64,000 bases of DNA, from assembly GCA_963733845.1 (NCBI GenBank), contig CAVTEM010000002.1, positions 1 to 64,000 on the forward strand. The letters are read 5' to 3'. The DNA comes from DATFQE01 sp963733845. GTDB lineage: Bacteria; Actinomycetota; Thermoleophilia; Gaiellales; Gaiellaceae. The position numbers and the translations under genes were made by a program. Position 1 is the first letter of the stretch, and each line of letters opens with the position of its first letter. Below the pieces are notes generated by a model. It had not been told where the DNA came from and did not search any database. It saw nothing but the letters and a program-made list of their open reading frames with translations. Shown one piece after another: positions 9,775 to 19,280 of the stretch.

Positions 9775-10500
9775 TCAGCCTTCGGCCGGGATCAGCCGCG
9801 GTGGCTCGCCGCCGTAGAGGACGAGCACCCGCCCGGCGAGCGAGTCGTCCTGGACGAGCCGCACGACGGCGTCGGCGACTTCCACCGGCTCGAGCAGGGT
9901 CGCCTGCAGCGGCGGCGGGAGCTCCCGCCCGTGGGCGACCGACTCGGCAATTGTGCGGCGCACGGCTTCGGTTCCCACCGTGTACGGGCAGACGCAGTTG
10001 ACGCGGACGCCGCGCTCGGCGAGGGGCGCGAGACAGGCGGTCAGCCGCATGAGACCGGCCTTCGTGGCCGCGTACTCCGGGCTCGGGTGCGGAGCGAAGC
10101 CGAGACCCGCCACGGAGGCAACGTTGACGATCGCCCCGCCTCCACGCCGGTCCATCGTCCTGAGCGCGAAGTGGATGCCGAGCATCGCCGCGCGCAGATT
10201 GAGATCGAGCGCGCCGCTCCAGTGCTCGAGCGGAGCGTCGGGAAACACCGGGTCGTCGTAGCCGCCGGCGTTGTTGACGAGGATGTCGACGTCGGCAACA
10301 AGTGCCTCGACATCTGCCTCGACGGTGACGTCGGCGGCGACGAACGCTCCGCCCACCTCCTCGGCCGTGCGCCGTCCGGCCTCCTCGTCGACATCCGCGA
10401 CGACGACGTTCGCACCTTCACGGGCAAGGCGGACGGCGACGGCGCGGCCGATGCCGGCGCCGCCGCCGGTGACGACCGCGTTCTTGCCGGTGATCTCCAG
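9775..10500 (-). CDS. SDR-family NAD(P)-dependent oxidoreductase
   Basis: A classical short-chain dehydrogenase of about 241 residues. It has the cofactor motif TGGGAGIGRA near residues 10-19, the structural NNAGG motif, catalytic Ser in NVASVAG and the YxxxK pair in PEYAATKAG, then VNCVCPYTVGTE. No ATG exists before the TGxxxGxG motif. The first in-frame ATG-like start (10356) would delete it. A stop lies just upstream, and the only sensible start is CTG at 10500, preceded by AGGAG at 6-nt spacing. Such enzymes oxidise alcohols or reduce ketones; the substrate is unknown. It lies upstream of the CoA ligase on the same strand. Confidence 0.8.
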   Translation of the reverse strand: MEITGKNAVVTGGGAGIGRAVAVRLAREGANVVVADVDEEAGRRTAEEVGGAFVAADVTVEADVEALVADVDILVNNAGGYDDPVFPDAPLEHWSGALDLNLRAAMLGIHFALRTMDRRGGGAIVNVASVAGLGFAPHPSPEYAATKAGLMRLTACLAPLAERGVRVNCVCPYTVGTEAVRRTIAESVAHGRELPPPLQATLLEPVEVADAVVRLVQDDSLAGRVLVLYGGEPPRLIPAEG

Positions 10501-10594
10501 CTGGGTCTCCTAGCAGTGCATCATCCCGCTTGAACCCCGGTCGATCGGGTAGACCCCTCGGCGACTCTCAAAGCGATCGCCGGGGGTGGCGAAC

Positions 10595-11978
10595 ATGTTG
10601 AAGCGATCCTGGCGCGCCCTGTTGCTCGCAGGCGCGGCCTTCCTGCTCATGACCGGCGCGGCCCACGCCGTCGACTTCACTCCCGGGGCGTCCGGCCTCG
10701 GCGACCCCTTCTTCCCCAACGCCGGCAACGGCGGCTACGACGTCTCGCACTACGACCTCACGCTCGACTACACGCCGAGCGGCAACCAGCTCGCCGGTAC
10801 GGCCGTGATCACGGCGACAGCGACCCAGAACCTGTCGAGCTTCAACCTCGATCTGCGCGGCTTCGACATCTCGAGGCTGCTCGTCAACGGCACGGCCGCC
10901 TCGTTCACGCGCGACGGCGTGCACGAGCTGGTGATCACGCCGACGACGGGCATCCGATCGGGCCGAACGTTCACGGTCACCATCGACTACGCCGGTACGC
11001 CCGCCGTGGTCACCGACCCGGACGGGTCGATCGAGGGCTGGGTACCAACGGACGACGGCGCCTTCGTCGTCAACGAGCCGCAGGGCTCGCCCGCGTGGTA
11101 CCCCGTCAACGACAACCCGCGCGACAAGGCGACCTACGACTTCAGCGTCACCGTGCCGGCCGGGCTGACGGTGATGGCCAACGGCGTCCTGCGCTCGAAC
11201 GCGACCGCCAACGGCAAGACGACCTGGGTCTGGAGCGAGACCGACCCGATGGCGCCGTACCTCTCGACGGCAACCCTCGGCCGCTTCGACCTCGAGATCT
11301 CGAGCGTCGACGGCATTCCCTCGTACGTGGCGGTCGACCCGACGCTCCCGACGGGCAACGTCCTGCGCAAGCTGCCGGAGATCGTCCGCTTCTACGTGTC
11401 GATCTACGGGGCGTACCCGTTCAACGCGGTCGGCAGCGTCGTCGACGACGCCAAGGTCGTCGGTTACTCGCTCGAGACGCAGACGAAGCCGATGTACGAC
11501 CGGATGCCCAGCGAGCTGACGCTCGCGCACGAGCTCTCCCACATGTGGTTCGGCGACTCGGTCACGCTCACCCAGTGGCCGGACATCTGGTTGCACGAGG
11601 GGTTCGCTACCTGGTCGGAGTGGATCTGGAGCGAGTACTCCGGAAACAAGACGGCGCAGAAGTACTTCGACAACCTCTACAACACGCCCGCACAGGACAC
11701 CGCGTTCTGGACACCGCCGCCCGCGGTGCCCGGCTCGCCCGTCTTCCTGTTCAACGGGACGATCTACTACCGCGGCGGAATGACGCTCCAGGCGCTCAGG
11801 CAAAAAGTGGGCGACTTGGAGTTCTTCGCGATCATGCGCGCCTGGGCGGACCAGCACCGCTACGGCAACGTCTCGACTCCGCAGTTCATCGCGCTCGCCG
11901 AGCAGGTGACGGGGCAGGACCTGGACACACTTCTTCGACGTCTGGCTCTACCGGCCGGAGAAGCCCGTCAGCTGGTGA
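10595..11978 (+). CDS. Secreted M1-family zinc aminopeptidase, frameshift near the 3' end
   Basis: A signal peptide (LLLAGAAFLLMTGAAHA) is followed by the M1 N-terminal beta domain and the gluzincin core. The zinc site is HELSHMWFGD with the third ligand in WLHEGFATW, and the substrate-side motif is GYSLETQTKP. ATG 10595 is preferred over the GTG at 10586 because a GGGGGTGG ribosome-binding site lies just upstream. The natural C-terminus, FFDVWLYRPEKPVSW, is in a shifted frame (shift near 11925) ending at 11978; without the shift the protein gains an unrelated tail. At ~460 residues it is a short, exported M1 peptidase lacking the large C-terminal domain. Confidence 0.85.
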
Positions 11979-12046
11979 GGGCTATGACTGGGTAGTCGCC
12001 AGGAGCCGGCATCGCCGACGGGAATCGATGATCATGGCTGTCGGCC

Positions 12047-14036
12047 ATGCGTGAGCTTCCCTCGGGCACGATCACGCTGCTGTTCGCCGACATCGAGCAG
12101 TCGACGGCCCTGGTACAGCGGCTCGGGGCCGAGCGGTACGGGGAGGTGCTGGCGCGCTACCGCGGGCTGATGCGCGAGGCGGTCTCCGCGCGCGACGGCG
12201 TCGAGGTCGGCACTGAGGGCGACGGGTACTACGCCGTCTTCGGAAGCGCTCGGCAGGCGGTCGCGGCGGCGAGTGCGGCGCAGGACGCCCTGGCCGGCGA
12301 GGGCCCGAGCGTGCGGATGGGTCTGCACACGGGCGAGCCGACTGTCCTCGCGGGGCAGTACACGGGCATCGACGTGCACCGGGCGGCGCGGATCGCCGCG
12401 GCGGGGAACGGCGGGCAGGTCCTGCTCTCGCAGTCGACGCGCGAGCTGCTCGGAGCGTCGGCGGACGTCCGCGACGTCGGCCGGCACCGGCTCAAGGATC
12501 TCGGGGAGCCCGTGCGTCTCTACCAGCTCGGCCACGCGGAGTTTCCGCCGCTGCGGAGCCTCGACGCGACGAACCTCCCCGTCCAGCCGACGCCGCTGGT
12601 GGGACGAGAAAGGGAGCTCCGGGAGGCCGGCCGGCTCCTACGCGCGCATCGCGTGATCACGCTCACCGGGCCCGGCGGCTCCGGGAAGACCCGGCTCGCG
12701 CTTCAGCTCGCGGCCGAGGCGGCCGACGACTTCCCCGACCGCGTCGCGTGGGTGCCGCTCCAGGCCGATCCGCGACCCGGAGCTGGTCTCGCCGGTGATC
12801 TCGCGGGCGCTGCCCTCGGGCGACGTGGAGACGCTGCTGCGTGGTCGACAACTTCGAGCAGGTGCTCGACGGCGGCGCCCAGGGTCGCCGACCTGCTCGA
12901 GCAGCGCCCGCTGCTGAAGCTGCTCGTGACCAGCCGCGAGCCGCTCCATATCGCCGGCGAGCGCGAGTATCAGGTCTCCGCCGCTGCCCGAGCGGCGAGG
13001 CGGTGACGCTCTTCATGGAGCGGGCGACCGGCGGTTAAGCCCGACTTCGCCGAGGACGACGCAGTCGTCGAGATCTGCAGGCGGCTCGACGGCCTGCCGC
13101 TCGCGCTCGAGCTCGCGGCCGCGCGCGTCAAGGTCCTCTCGGCTGACGAGCTGCTCAGACGGCTCGACCGACGGCTGCCGCTCCTGACCGGCGGGCCGCG
13201 CGACGCGCCCGAGCGACAGCGGACGCTGCGCGCGACCATCGCCTGGAGCTACGACCTGCTCGCGCCCGAGCGACCAGCGGACGTTCGCACGCCTCGCCGT
13301 CTTCGCCGGCGGCTGCACGCTCGAGGCGGCCGAGGCCGTGTCGGGGGCCGACCTCGACACCGTCGCCGCGCTGATCGACAAGAGCCTGCTCTACCGCGAA
13401 GGCGACCGCTACCTGATGCTCGAGACGATCGGCGAGTACGCACAGGAACGGCTCGACGAGAGCGGCGAGCTGGAGGAGTTGCGCCGCAGGCACGCGGACC
13501 ACTACTTCGCGCAGGCCCGCGCGGTGGAGGACCTCGTCCGCAGCCCGCAGGCAGCCCGCGCGCTCGACGAGCTGGAGCGCGACCACGAGAACCTCCGCGC
13601 GGCGCTGCAGTGGCTGTCGGGCGGAGAACGCGACCGGCCGTTGCGGCTCGCGGTCTGGGGCCTGGCCGCGCGGCTGCACGGGTTCGCTGACCTCGCGCTC
13701 GACCGGCAGGATGCGGGCGAGGCCGCGCGCTTGTACCGCGAGAGCCTCGAGATCGGGCTGCAGCTCAGGGACGAGCTGCAGATCGCCTACTGCCTCGCGG
13801 GCCTCGCCGCCGTCGATGCGCAGGAGGGCCGCGTCGGTCAGGCGGCGCGGCTCTGGGGGAGCGTGGTCGGCTTCGAGCGAACGTCCGGCACGCCGCTCAA
13901 CGATTCCGAGCGGCAGCGGTACACGCGCGCTCTCGTCGACGTCGAGCGCAGACCGGAGACGTCTGCGGAGTTCGCGGAGGGCTCGGCGATGACGCTGGAC
14001 GAGGCGGTGCGGTACGCGCTCACGAGTGCCGAGTGA
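12047..14036 (+). CDS. Adenylate-cyclase-homology domain plus NB-ARC-type ATPase regulator, multiple frameshifts
   Basis: The N-terminus is a class III cyclase homology domain (TLLFADIEQSTALV, then GTEGDGYYAVFGSA, then DVHRAARIAAAG). His replaces the Asn of the catalytic NxxR motif, so cyclase activity is doubtful. An ATPase follows: Walker A TGPGGSGKTRLA, Walker B VVDNFEQVL, sensor LVTSREPL and CRRLDGLPLALELAAARVK. A TPR-like tail ends at 14036. Frame changes occur near 12770, 12870, 13000, 13030 and 13270. The spacing between Walker A and B is short, and the TPR part is much shorter than usual for this family, suggesting internal deletions. Such proteins are presumed signal-responsive ATPases; the ligand is unknown. 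Confidence 0.7.
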
Positions 14037-14055
14037 AACGAGGGGCGAGCGTGCG

Positions 14056-14200
14056 CTAGAGATCGATCTCGACAACGCCGAGCTGTCGCAACACGCCCAG
14101 CACGTCGTCGTGACCGGCGAGCTCGGCTGCAGTCGTCGTGCTGCGAGATCGACTTGCTCCAAGGCGTTCAGGTGCCGCGAGGCGATCACATGCGGTGGCG
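14056..14200 (-). pseudogene. Possible ankyrin-repeat C-terminal remnant
   Basis: The minus strand ends at 14056 with TTTAAELAGHDDVLGVLRQL, which fits the helix-turn-helix of a terminal ankyrin repeat. Upstream sequence in this frame (CDRLAAPERLGAS) is not convincing and no start is present. It is a short match only. Confidence 0.3.
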
Positions 14201-14270
14201 CCTGGCTGTGGGCTCGACGGCTACTGGAGGCCGTGGCGTTTAACCCGCGCCCAACAAAGGGCGTGCAACG

Positions 14271-14528
14271 ATGCTCGAAAGACGGCACGGAGCGGCATTG
14301 GCGGCACACGCGAGGTCGGGCGGACGGGCGACTTCCGGTCGCTCTCGCCGCCGTCCGATCATTCGGTGTGCGTGGTGCGGGCGGTACGCGATCGGCGCGC
14401 GCTGGTATGAGCCGGCGATCTGGCGGCTGCTGCTCCACGTGAGGAAGCGCCGGCGACTGGTGAGCCACGGCATCTGCCCAGAGTGCTGGAACGAGGTCGC
14501 CGACGACATTCCCTACCCGGGCGGCTGA
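14271..14528 (+). CDS. Small CxxC zinc-binding protein
   Basis: Residues ~30-85 read IIRCAWCGRYAIGARWYEP, then LVSHGICPECWNEV. This is the CxxC...CPxC pattern of a small zinc ribbon seen in many actinobacterial proteins, often at the end of sensors. The first ~30 residues are Arg/Ser-rich and may not be translated; the true start is uncertain. It could also be the broken C-terminus of a longer regulator, since the 230 bp upstream are unassigned. Confidence 0.4.
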   Translation: MLERRHGAALAAHARSGGRATSGRSRRRPIIRCAWCGRYAIGARWYEPAIWRLLLHVRKRRRLVSHGICPECWNEVADDIPYPGG

Positions 14529-14685
14529 TCCACGCGCTGGACGCTCGAAGCACGCTCGGTCGTAGTGACCTGGGCGACGATCGGCTGCATGCCGCGATTG
14601 ACGTTCCGCGGACACGACCAGACCGGCTTTGGATCGTCGGGAACGTCGCGGAGAAAGCCGTCGTAGATGTAGCCTCGCCGCCGGC

Positions 14686-15050
14686 TCAATCGCGCCAGCG
14701 GCGTGCGGCCGCCCGGGTCGCCGCGCGCGTGAACTCGCGCTCCTCCGCGCTGCGCTCCTCCGCCTCGCTCGCGTACGCGTCGCCGAGCTCCTGATCGCGC
14801 TGAACCTTCTCGACGGCCAGCACGAGCAACTCGGTCGCTGCTCGCATCAAGTCGGATTGGTTTCGCGCTCCCGCGAGCCTTTCGGGCTGCCGCAACGCCG
14901 CAAGCTCGAATTCGTGGAGGACCTGCTCGCCGTCGGGTCCGGACAGGTCGATCTCTTGCAGCGTGCGGCGCGCGCGGTCAGCCGTCTGATCGCGGGAAGG
15001 CTCGCGCGTTCTACGTCGAGTGTCGTTCCGCGGTCGACGTACATGAGCAC
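14686..15050 (-). CDS. Hypothetical helical protein, one frameshift
   Basis: The frame from ATG 15050 (MLMYVDRGTTLDVERASLPA) runs well for ~30 residues. A second frame then carries TLQEIDLSGPDGEQVLHEFE and RAATELLVLAVEKVQRDQEL to the stop at 14686. The joined ~120-residue protein is rich in Ala, Glu and Arg and predicted helical, with no signal peptide. The shift would be near 14960. I do not recognise the family. The 158 bp between this gene and 14528 hold nothing I can identify. Confidence 0.4.
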
Positions 15051-15274
15051 GTCTTAGGGTCGCCGGTGCCCGAGTACTCCCAGCCACAGACACCGAGCCA
15101 GCCTCGACACAGCCGGCTTAGCGGCGCAAGTCACGACTCCTCCCCTGTAGTCTCCGCGCCCGCGATGCCCGGCGACTCATCGTCGCGCGTGGGCTCGTGC
15201 GGCGCCGCCCGCAAATGTTCGCTCGGGGGGCCGAGCGCCGTTTCGCCCTGCAACCGCTATCGAGGAGGACTCGC

Positions 15275-16579
15275 ATGCGCAGGAGACGCCTGAGAACGGC
15301 GCTTGTCTTCGCGGTCCTGGCCGCCGCGCTCCAGGTCGCGCCGGCGGCGGGAGATCCGCAGAGCAAGCCCAACGGTCCTTGGGAGGTTCCAAACCAGGAG
15401 GAGACCCTCAAGGCGATCCGCGACTACGACCAGCTGATCGCCACGCTCGAAAGCATCGTCCACGCGCGGCCGGCGGCCGCGGAGCTGACGTATTCACCCT
15501 TCCGCGCGAAGGGCAGCGGCCGCGCGATCCCGATCGTGACCATTGGGCACGGGCCGCGCGGGATCATGATCATCGCCAACCAGCACGGCGACGAGTACGT
15601 GGTCAGCAACTCGGCCGTCGAGATCGTCCGCGCGCTGACGGCCGGCTCGGCCTGGGCCCGCTCGGTTCGGGACGAGCTGACGGTCACGATCATGCCGCGC
15701 GTCAACATCGACGGCTTCGACGCCAACCCGTCGGGGAGCCCGTGGCGCGTGAACGTCGACCCGAATGTCTGCCCGACCGGGCCCTGTCCAGCCTTCTACA
15801 CCCGCAACCAGGGCTACGACATCAACCGGTACCACTCGTACCTGCTCAGCGACCCGCGGGACGATCCGAATACCGGGCCCGTGGGGATCGGACAGGGGGA
15901 CAACCCGGTGCCGGAGGCGCTCGCCGCCCGGGCCGCCTACGACGCCGCGGGCGGGCCCGCGGTCGTGGAGGTGGCGATCGACCTGCATCACCAGGGCACG
16001 CCGCTCGACGCGAACGGCGACCTGGTCACCGGCTCGACGCTGTGGCCGAACGCCACGGCAACCGCGGCCCAGCTCGGCATCTCGGCGCAGTTCGCGGAGG
16101 TGATCTTCCGCTCGAAGCAGGTGGTCTCGACGCTGCTCACCGAGGTCGGGCGGTACGGGTATGCGAACTTCTCCCGCTACCCGGGGACGACGCCGCCGGG
16201 GATCTCGCGCAACGCCTACGGGCTGCTCGGGTCGGCCTCCGTGCTGATCGAGCTGCGCGGCGTCGGCCAGAAGGCGAACGGCTACATCGCCAAGACCGGC
16301 TTCGTGGCGGCGATGTCGGTGGTCGAGGCGCTCGCCGACGGGAGCCTGTACACGACCGATATCGCACCCGCGGACGCGCTGATGCTGGCACCGGACAACG
16401 CATCGCTGTTCGGCAAGTGCCTGGCGCCGCGGGAGTACACGCTCGAGAACTACAACTTCTGCCGCGAGAAGCTCGGTCTCAACCCGGTGACGACGCTGCC
16501 GCCGCAGGAGGAGGCGACGCCCGACTCCGACGAGGCGGCGCTCGTCGGGGACGAGTGGGTGGACTGGAGCACGGAGTAA
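15275..16579 (+). CDS. Secreted M14-family zinc carboxypeptidase
   Basis: The start at ATG 15275 follows a strong GAGGAGG site; in-frame upstream ATGs lack one and would spoil the signal peptide (TALVFAVLAAALQVAPAAG). The M14 zinc ligands are visible as NQHGDE (HxxE) and the His of DLHHQG. The substrate-binding region is NIDGFDAN / DINRYHSY, and the catalytic Glu lies in VLIELRGVGQ. At 434 residues the length suits an exported single-domain carboxypeptidase, which removes C-terminal residues from peptides or processes peptidoglycan stems. It is monocistronic, with the last ~130 bp overlapped by the opposite-strand PPOX frame. Confidence 0.85.
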   Translation: MRRRRLRTALVFAVLAAALQVAPAAGDPQSKPNGPWEVPNQEETLKAIRDYDQLIATLESIVHARPAAAELTYSPFRAKGSGRAIPIVTIGHGPRGIMIIANQHGDEYVVSNSAVEIVRALTAGSAWARSVRDELTVTIMPRVNIDGFDANPSGSPWRVNVDPNVCPTGPCPAFYTRNQGYDINRYHSYLLSDPRDDPNTGPVGIGQGDNPVPEALAARAAYDAAGGPAVVEVAIDLHHQGTPLDANGDLVTGSTLWPNATATAAQLGISAQFAEVIFRSKQVVSTLLTEVGRYGYANFSRYPGTTPPGISRNAYGLLGSASVLIELRGVGQKANGYIAKTGFVAAMSVVEALADGSLYTTDIAPADALMLAPDNASLFGKCLAPREYTLENYNFCREKLGLNPVTTLPPQEEATPDSDEAALVGDEWVDWSTE

Positions 16580-17046
16580 GGGACACGTTCCGTGGCGGGG
16601 CGACCCTCGGGCCGCCCCGCCACCTCCCACCTCAACCCGGCGCTCGACCAACCGCGCCAGCGCTCGACGCGAACGGCGATCACGGCGCCGGTCGGCGGCT
16701 CCAGGCGGTACTGCTCGTACTTTGACCGCAGCAGCGCGAGCGCGTGGTCGCGCTCGGCGCCGCTCTCGAGGACGCGAGCCGTCCCGTCCAGCCGCACCCA
16801 CCAGAGCCGCTCCCAGTCCTCGTCGTAGTGGTCGACGAGCACGGCGACATCGGGACGGTTGCGGATGTTCTCGAGCCGCTGCAGGCGCTTCGACCGCTTG
16901 GGCTTCTCGTCGACCGCCGAGTAGAGGACGTCTCCCTCGAGCGCGAAGCAGATCGGGACGAGGTGCGGGCGGCCGTCGGCGCGGATCGTGGCGAGCCGGC
17001 CGACCCTCGCCTCGCGGACGCGCTCGCGCATCTTCGCGGTGTCCAT
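16450..17046 (-). CDS. PPOX-class, probably F420-dependent, oxidoreductase (Rv0121-like)
   Basis: Residues 1-140 (start 17046) form a split-barrel flavin/F420-binding domain: VGRLATIRADGRPHLVPICF, then DEKPKRSKRLQRLENIRN, then VAVLVDHYDEDWERLWWVRL. This closely resembles the TIGR03668 Rv0121 family, which is usually ~135-145 residues. The frame continues for ~55 more low-complexity residues antisense to the peptidase gene before stopping at 16450. I suspect the natural end is near 16590-16620 and was lost by a frameshift. The gene is divergent from panE, with 27 bp between starts. Confidence 0.75.
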   Translation of the reverse strand: MDTAKMRERVREARVGRLATIRADGRPHLVPICFALEGDVLYSAVDEKPKRSKRLQRLENIRNRPDVAVLVDHYDEDWERLWWVRLDGTARVLESGAERDHALALLRSKYEQYRLEPPTGAVIAVRVERWRGWSSAGLRWEVAGRPEGRPATERVPYSVLQSTHSSPTSAASSESGVASSCGGSVVTGLRPSFSRQKL

Positions 17047-17073
17047 GCGGGAAGTGTGGAGTAGCCTCGCGGG

Positions 17074-17952
17074 ATGCGACACGCGGTGCTCGGCGCGGGG
17101 GGCGTCGGCGCCTTTCTCGGCGCCGCGCTCGCGCGCGTTGGGCGCGACGTTCTGCTGCTGATGCGCGAGGAGTCGCTGGCGGCCTACGACGGTGTCGTGC
17201 ACGTCGAGAGCGCCCTCCTGGGCGACTTCGACGCCGAGGTGCCGGCCGCGGCGACGCTCGACCGCGACGTCGACGCCCTCTGGGTGACGACCAAGGCGAC
17301 CCAGCTCGCGGGCGCGCTCGAACGCGTGCCGGCCACCGACGCCGTCGTCGTGCCGCTGCTGAACGGGCTCGAGCACGTGGAGCTCCTGCGCGAGCGCTTC
17401 GACACCGTGCTGCCGGCCTCGATCGCGGTCGAGTCGGAGCGGGTCGCGCCGGGCGTCGTCCGGCAGCTCAGCGGGTTCGCCATCGCGCAGCTGTCGCCGG
17501 GGCCGGCCGCGGAGACGCTACGCCGGGAGCTCGACGACGCAGGGCTCGACGTCTCGATCGGCCGGAGCGAGGCCGACGTCCTCTGGCGGAAGCTGTCGTT
17601 CCTCGCGCCGATCGCGCTCACGACGACGCTCCGCGGTTCGGCGCTCGGCGGGGTCGTCGCCGACCCGGCCTGGCGCGAGCGGCTCGAGCGCTGCGTCCGC
17701 GAGGTCGCTGCAACCGCCAACGCCGAGAGCGTCGCGATCGACGCCGACGCGCTCGTCGCCCGCATCGAGGGCATGCCGTCGGAGCTACGGTCGTCGATGC
17801 AGAAGGACCGGGAGGCGGGCAGGCCGACCGAGGTCGACGCGATCGGCGGCGCGATCCTCCGGGCCGCCGCCCGTCACGGCCTCGACACGCCCGTGACGCA
17901 CGCGCTCGTCGACGGCATCACGGCGGAAACAGCTCGTCCAGCCGCAGGATGA
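17074..17952 (+). CDS. panE: 2-dehydropantoate 2-reductase (ketopantoate reductase)
   Basis: This 292-residue NADPH-dependent enzyme has the Rossmann motif GAGGVGAFLGAALA at the N-terminus, the VTTKATQL strand with the family lysine, PLLNGLEHVE, and a C-terminal 6-phosphogluconate-dehydrogenase-like helical domain (WRKLSFLAPIALTT, then GRPTEVDAIGGAIL). It converts ketopantoate to pantoate in pantothenate/CoA synthesis. No pan or coa gene is nearby, so assignment rests on family. Fragments matching its start and end occur at 8322 and ~6800. On the opposite strand its last 35 bases encode RGVILRLDELFPP-stop, the tail of an unidentified frame. Confidence 0.8.
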   Translation: MRHAVLGAGGVGAFLGAALARVGRDVLLLMREESLAAYDGVVHVESALLGDFDAEVPAAATLDRDVDALWVTTKATQLAGALERVPATDAVVVPLLNGLEHVELLRERFDTVLPASIAVESERVAPGVVRQLSGFAIAQLSPGPAAETLRRELDDAGLDVSIGRSEADVLWRKLSFLAPIALTTTLRGSALGGVVADPAWRERLERCVREVAATANAESVAIDADALVARIEGMPSELRSSMQKDREAGRPTEVDAIGGAILRAAARHGLDTPVTHALVDGITAETARPAAG

Positions 17953-18005
17953 CGCCGCGGTCGACGGGCCGCTCGCCAGGAATTGCGCGGGAGCCGCTGA
18001 GGCTC

Positions 18006-19280
18006 CTAGGCTCCCTCCGAGCGCTGTCGATTTCCTTCCCCAGCGATGGCGCTCTCGCCGAGACAGCCGGCGGAGCCTAGCCGCCGGCTGTCTCCTTCCG
18101 GGCGGTGCGAGCCTCGGTGTTCGTCGCCGTAGCCTCTGAGTGGAATCACGACCTCGAATCGAGCGCCGTGCGGAGCCGCGGGCTCGTAGACGATCTCTCC
18201 TCCGTGAGCCCGGGCGTACTCCTGGGCGATCGTGAGCCCGAGGCCGGAGCCGTCGCCTCGTCCACGTGCCTCGCGGCTGCGGGCGAAGCGGTCGAAGAGG
18301 CGTGGGACGAACTCTTGCGGAACGCCGTCGCCGCGATCCTCGACGACGAGCCGCAGATGCGTGTCCTGCCGCTTCGCGGTGATCGTGACCGGCGGCGCGC
18401 CGTGCCGTAGTGCGTTCGCGATCAGGTTGGAAAGCATGCGATCGAGCGCCGCCGGATCCACGACGGCTTCGAGGTCCGGCGGAACTGCCAGCGTCACCCC
18501 GTTCGGCCGGGCATAGGCGAGCGGACGGATCAGCTCCTCGATCTTCGGGCGCAGCCGAACGCGCTCAGGGCGGATGTGGATCGCCGCGAAGTCGAAGCGG
18601 GAGAGATCGAGTACCTGTTCGGCCAGGTTTCGCATCCGCAAGGCCTGCTCCCCCAGCGCAGTCTGAAGAGTCGAGCGGTCCGATTCGCTCAATCCGTCTT
18701 CTCGCTCGGCCAGCGTGACCGAGATGCCGTAAATGCCCGACAAGGGGCCCCGCAGCTCGTGCACGGCGAGGGCGAGGAACTCGCTCTTCAGCAGGTCGCG
18801 CTGACGCATCTCCTCGTGAGCGAGCGCGCTCTCCAGGAGCGACGCGGCGACGATGCCGATGGTCGTGAGCTCGTTGCCGTCGGTCGCGACGCGTGAGAGC
18901 GTGGCTTCGCGTGTCCCGACGAGAAAGCCGAGGCATCGATCTTCGGCAATCAGGGGGAGGACGAACGCGGCGGTGACATCGCCGGCCAGGACAAGGACGA
19001 GGTCGCGGCTGTCCCGCGCCTCGACGAGGGTCGGGAGGTCCGCGATCGGTTGGCGGTCCGCACGATCGGCCGGTGCGGCGCCGGCGAACGCGATCTCCGT
19101 GACCTCTTCGGCTTCCACGTCGTACCGCTCGGCCGCAACGGAGTCGAAATCGAACGCCTCCGCAACCGTGCCGCACACGCCCTCGAGAAAATCCTCTGCC
19201 GAGACGCCGCCCCGGCCGGCGAGCGCAACGCGCTCGACGACGTCGAGCGTCGTCCGGCAATCGGACGCGAGCGGGATCAA
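18006..19280 (-). CDS. GAF-domain sensor histidine kinase
   Basis: A 424-residue soluble kinase. The start is TTG 19280, overlapping the preceding stop by 4 nt (TTGA). Residues ~15-160 are GAF-like (EAFDFDSVAAERYDVEAEEV). The phosphoacceptor is in EFLALAVHELRGPLSGIYG. HATPase boxes are N NLIANALRHG, G1 EDRGDGVP and G2 GDGSGLGLTI. It is translationally coupled to the 90-residue protein, and the ANTAR regulator is divergent, so it probably feeds that output. The last ~30 residues run through a perfect 13-bp inverted repeat and look unnatural; the true stop may lie before 18093. Confidence 0.8.
   Translation of the reverse strand: MIPLASDCRTTLDVVERVALAGRGGVSAEDFLEGVCGTVAEAFDFDSVAAERYDVEAEEVTEIAFAGAAPADRADRQPIADLPTLVEARDSRDLVLVLAGDVTAAFVLPLIAEDRCLGFLVGTREATLSRVATDGNELTTIGIVAASLLESALAHEEMRQRDLLKSEFLALAVHELRGPLSGIYGISVTLAEREDGLSESDRSTLQTALGEQALRMRNLAEQVLDLSRFDFAAIHIRPERVRLRPKIEELIRPLAYARPNGVTLAVPPDLEAVVDPAALDRMLSNLIANALRHGAPPVTITAKRQDTHLRLVVEDRGDGVPQEFVPRLFDRFARSREARGRGDGSGLGLTIAQEYARAHGGEIVYEPAAPHGARFEVVIPLRGYGDEHRGSHRPEGDSRRLGSAGCLGESAIAGEGNRQRSEGA
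18061..18093 (-). terminator. Perfect 13-bp inverted repeat between panE and the kinase
   Basis: AGACAGCCGGCGG and its exact reverse complement flank a 7-nt loop (agcctag), followed by pyrimidine-rich CCTTCC on the plus side. It lies between two convergent genes, as a bidirectional terminator would. However, it is inside the present 3' end of the kinase frame. Confidence 0.65.
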
